A program made the position numbers and the translations under genes. Positions 63,182 through 64,000 of a stretch of 64,000 nt of DNA are shown here, in pieces; the first letter of the stretch is position 1, and the number at the start of each line of letters is the position of its first letter. The DNA comes from Rhodobacter sp. (lineage in GTDB: Bacteria > Pseudomonadota > Alphaproteobacteria > Rhodobacterales > Rhodobacteraceae). Location of the stretch: NCBI GenBank assembly GCA_027484985.1, contig JAIXRW010000025.1, positions 62,001-126,000 of the forward strand, written 5' to 3'. Under the pieces are notes generated by a model, which saw only the letters and a list, made by a program, of their open reading frames with translations, searched no databases and was not told where the DNA came from.

Positions 63182-64000
63182 TCAGACCTGTGCCAAAGCC
63201 TGTTCAAGATCGGCGATGATGTCGGCCACATCCTCGATCCCGATCGAGACGCGGACCACATCGGGGGCGGCGCCAGCCTTGATCTGCTGGTCCGGCGTCA
63301 GCTGGCGGTGGGTGGTCGAGGCCGAGTGGATGACAAGGCTGCGCGTATCGCCAAGGTTTGCCACATGGCTGAACAGTTTCAGGCTGTCGATCAGCTTGAC
63401 GCAGGCATCATACCCGCCCTTGAGCGCAAAGGTGAACAGCGCCCCCGCCCCCTTGGGCGTGATGCGCGGCACGCGGTCGGCATAGGGCGATGAGGGCAGA
63501 CCCGCATAGGTGACGGCCGCCACCTTGGGGTGTTTTTCCAGCCATTCCGCGACCTTGCCCGCATTTTCCACATGGCGCTGCATCCGCAGGCCTAGGGTTT
63601 CGATCCCCATCAACGTGTAATGCGCGCCTTGGGGGTTCATGGTCATGCCAAGGTCGCGCAGGCCGATGGCGATGGAGTGGAAGGTAAAGGCCATTCCGCC
63701 CAGCGTGGGGTGGAAGGTCAGTCCGTGATAGGCGGGTTCGGGCTGGCTGAGCGAAGGGAACTTGTCCGAGGCGGACCAGTCGAAGGTGCCGCTATCGACC
63801 ACCACACCGCCCGTTACCGTGCCGTTGCCGGTAAGGTATTTGGTCGCGGAATGGACGACGAGGGTCGCGCCATGCTCGATCGGGCGGCAGAGGTAGGGGG
63901 TGGCGGTGGTGTTATCGACGATCAGCGGGATGCCCGCCTTGTCGGCCACCTTGGCCACGGCGTCGAGATCGGTGATGTAGCCGCCCGGATTGGCGATGGT
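63182..64000 (-). CDS. O-acetylhomoserine sulfhydrylase-type enzyme (metY-like), 5' end beyond the window
   Basis: The frame stays open to the window edge (TIANPGGYITDLDAVAKVAD), so the track start at 63958 is internal. At least 272 C-terminal residues of a Cys/Met-metabolism PLP enzyme are visible, with the PLP-lysine motif VVHSATKYLTGNGTVTGG and C-terminal VVRVSIGIEDVADIIADLEQ. Length of the visible insert (GTFDWSASDKFPSLSQPEPA) fits MetY (O-acetylhomoserine aminocarboxypropyltransferase) better than MetB/MetC. Convergent with the SIMPL gene across a 115-bp gap holding a GGGGGGCGACCTGCCCCCC hairpin. Confidence 0.88.
   Translation of the reverse strand, partial: TIANPGGYITDLDAVAKVADKAGIPLIVDNTTATPYLCRPIEHGATLVVHSATKYLTGNGTVTGGVVVDSGTFDWSASDKFPSLSQPEPAYHGLTFHPTLGGMAFTFHSIAIGLRDLGMTMNPQGAHYTLMGIETLGLRMQRHVENAGKVAEWLEKHPKVAAVTYAGLPSSPYADRVPRITPKGAGALFTFALKGGYDACVKLIDSLKLFSHVANLGDTRSLVIHSASTTHRQLTPDQQIKAGAAPDVVRVSIGIEDVADIIADLEQALAQV

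Overview
The window looks like a stretch of chromosome from a high-GC member of the Rhodobacteraceae (Alphaproteobacteria). Evidence: very GC-rich third positions; housekeeping genes of alphaproteobacterial type (pyrG, secG, purA, rpoH, carD, psd-pssA, cobS/cobT, hflK-hflC-degP); small families typical of this group (DUF1178, DUF2842, DUF6476, Hint-domain and Anbu-operon genes); and a LexA box of the alphaproteobacterial GTTC-N7-GTTC type. I see no rRNA, tRNA, CRISPR array, prophage or insertion sequence. The window is core genome, with interest in small accessory loci and intergenic repeats.

Layout. 0-3.8 kb: PhnD-like binding protein, TerB, rlmJ, TerC and two tandem HdeA-like periplasmic proteins. 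3.9-4.5 kb: a HigB/HigA-type toxin-antitoxin module whose toxin is frameshifted. 4.5-4.66 kb: an array of small hairpins with a conserved GACGC loop. 4.7-10.1 kb: pyrG, secG, an unknown two-gene unit (one a likely papain-like cysteine hydrolase), purA, DUF2842. 10.2-17.1 kb: a disordered conserved protein, thiN, an EamA transporter, a sulfotransferase-like gene, sdaA, an EF-hand protein. 17.3-23.5 kb: rpiA-gor, then hflK-hflC-DUF2065-degP (membrane protein quality control). 23.7-30.2 kb: HD phosphohydrolase, lipoprotein, an SOS-controlled stand-alone DnaE2-type OB domain, ferredoxin, Hint protein, DUF1178, Nudix, glutathione peroxidase, HDAC-like deacetylase, thpR. 30.2-39 kb: two tandem amidases, DUF6476/rluD-type divergent pair, rpoH, a degenerate tandem repeat block, psd-pssA, a Gfo/Idh/MocA oxidoreductase. 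39-44.6 kb: pepF, ATP-dependent DNA ligase with ligase-associated exonuclease, Nudix. 44.8-48.7 kb: the four-gene Anbu operon (ATP-grasp, alpha-E, transglutaminase, proteasome-like peptidase), followed by a second GACGC hairpin array. 48.9-55.2 kb: alpha/beta hydrolase, SCP2-like protein, TPR protein, SUV3-like helicase with Hsp15-like S4 protein, fdxA, carD. 55.4-64 kb: cobS/cobT, Kef-type antiporter, a large protein with a predicted actin-like/GspL-like N-terminus and a GspC/PilP-like C-terminus, a SIMPL protein, and the 3' part of a metY-type gene running off the window.

The most unusual signals are (1) two arrays of short hairpins with different stems but a shared loop, both between convergent genes; (2) a LexA box next to the start codon of an isolated DnaE2 C-terminal OB-fold gene; (3) the frameshifted toxin with an intact antitoxin; (4) about eleven copies of an AGTATTTGGGCAAAGGTGAAG-type element at gene ends; and (5) the complete Anbu peptide-ligase/peptidase operon. 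All function calls come from reading the sequence and recalling protein families; no search was run.
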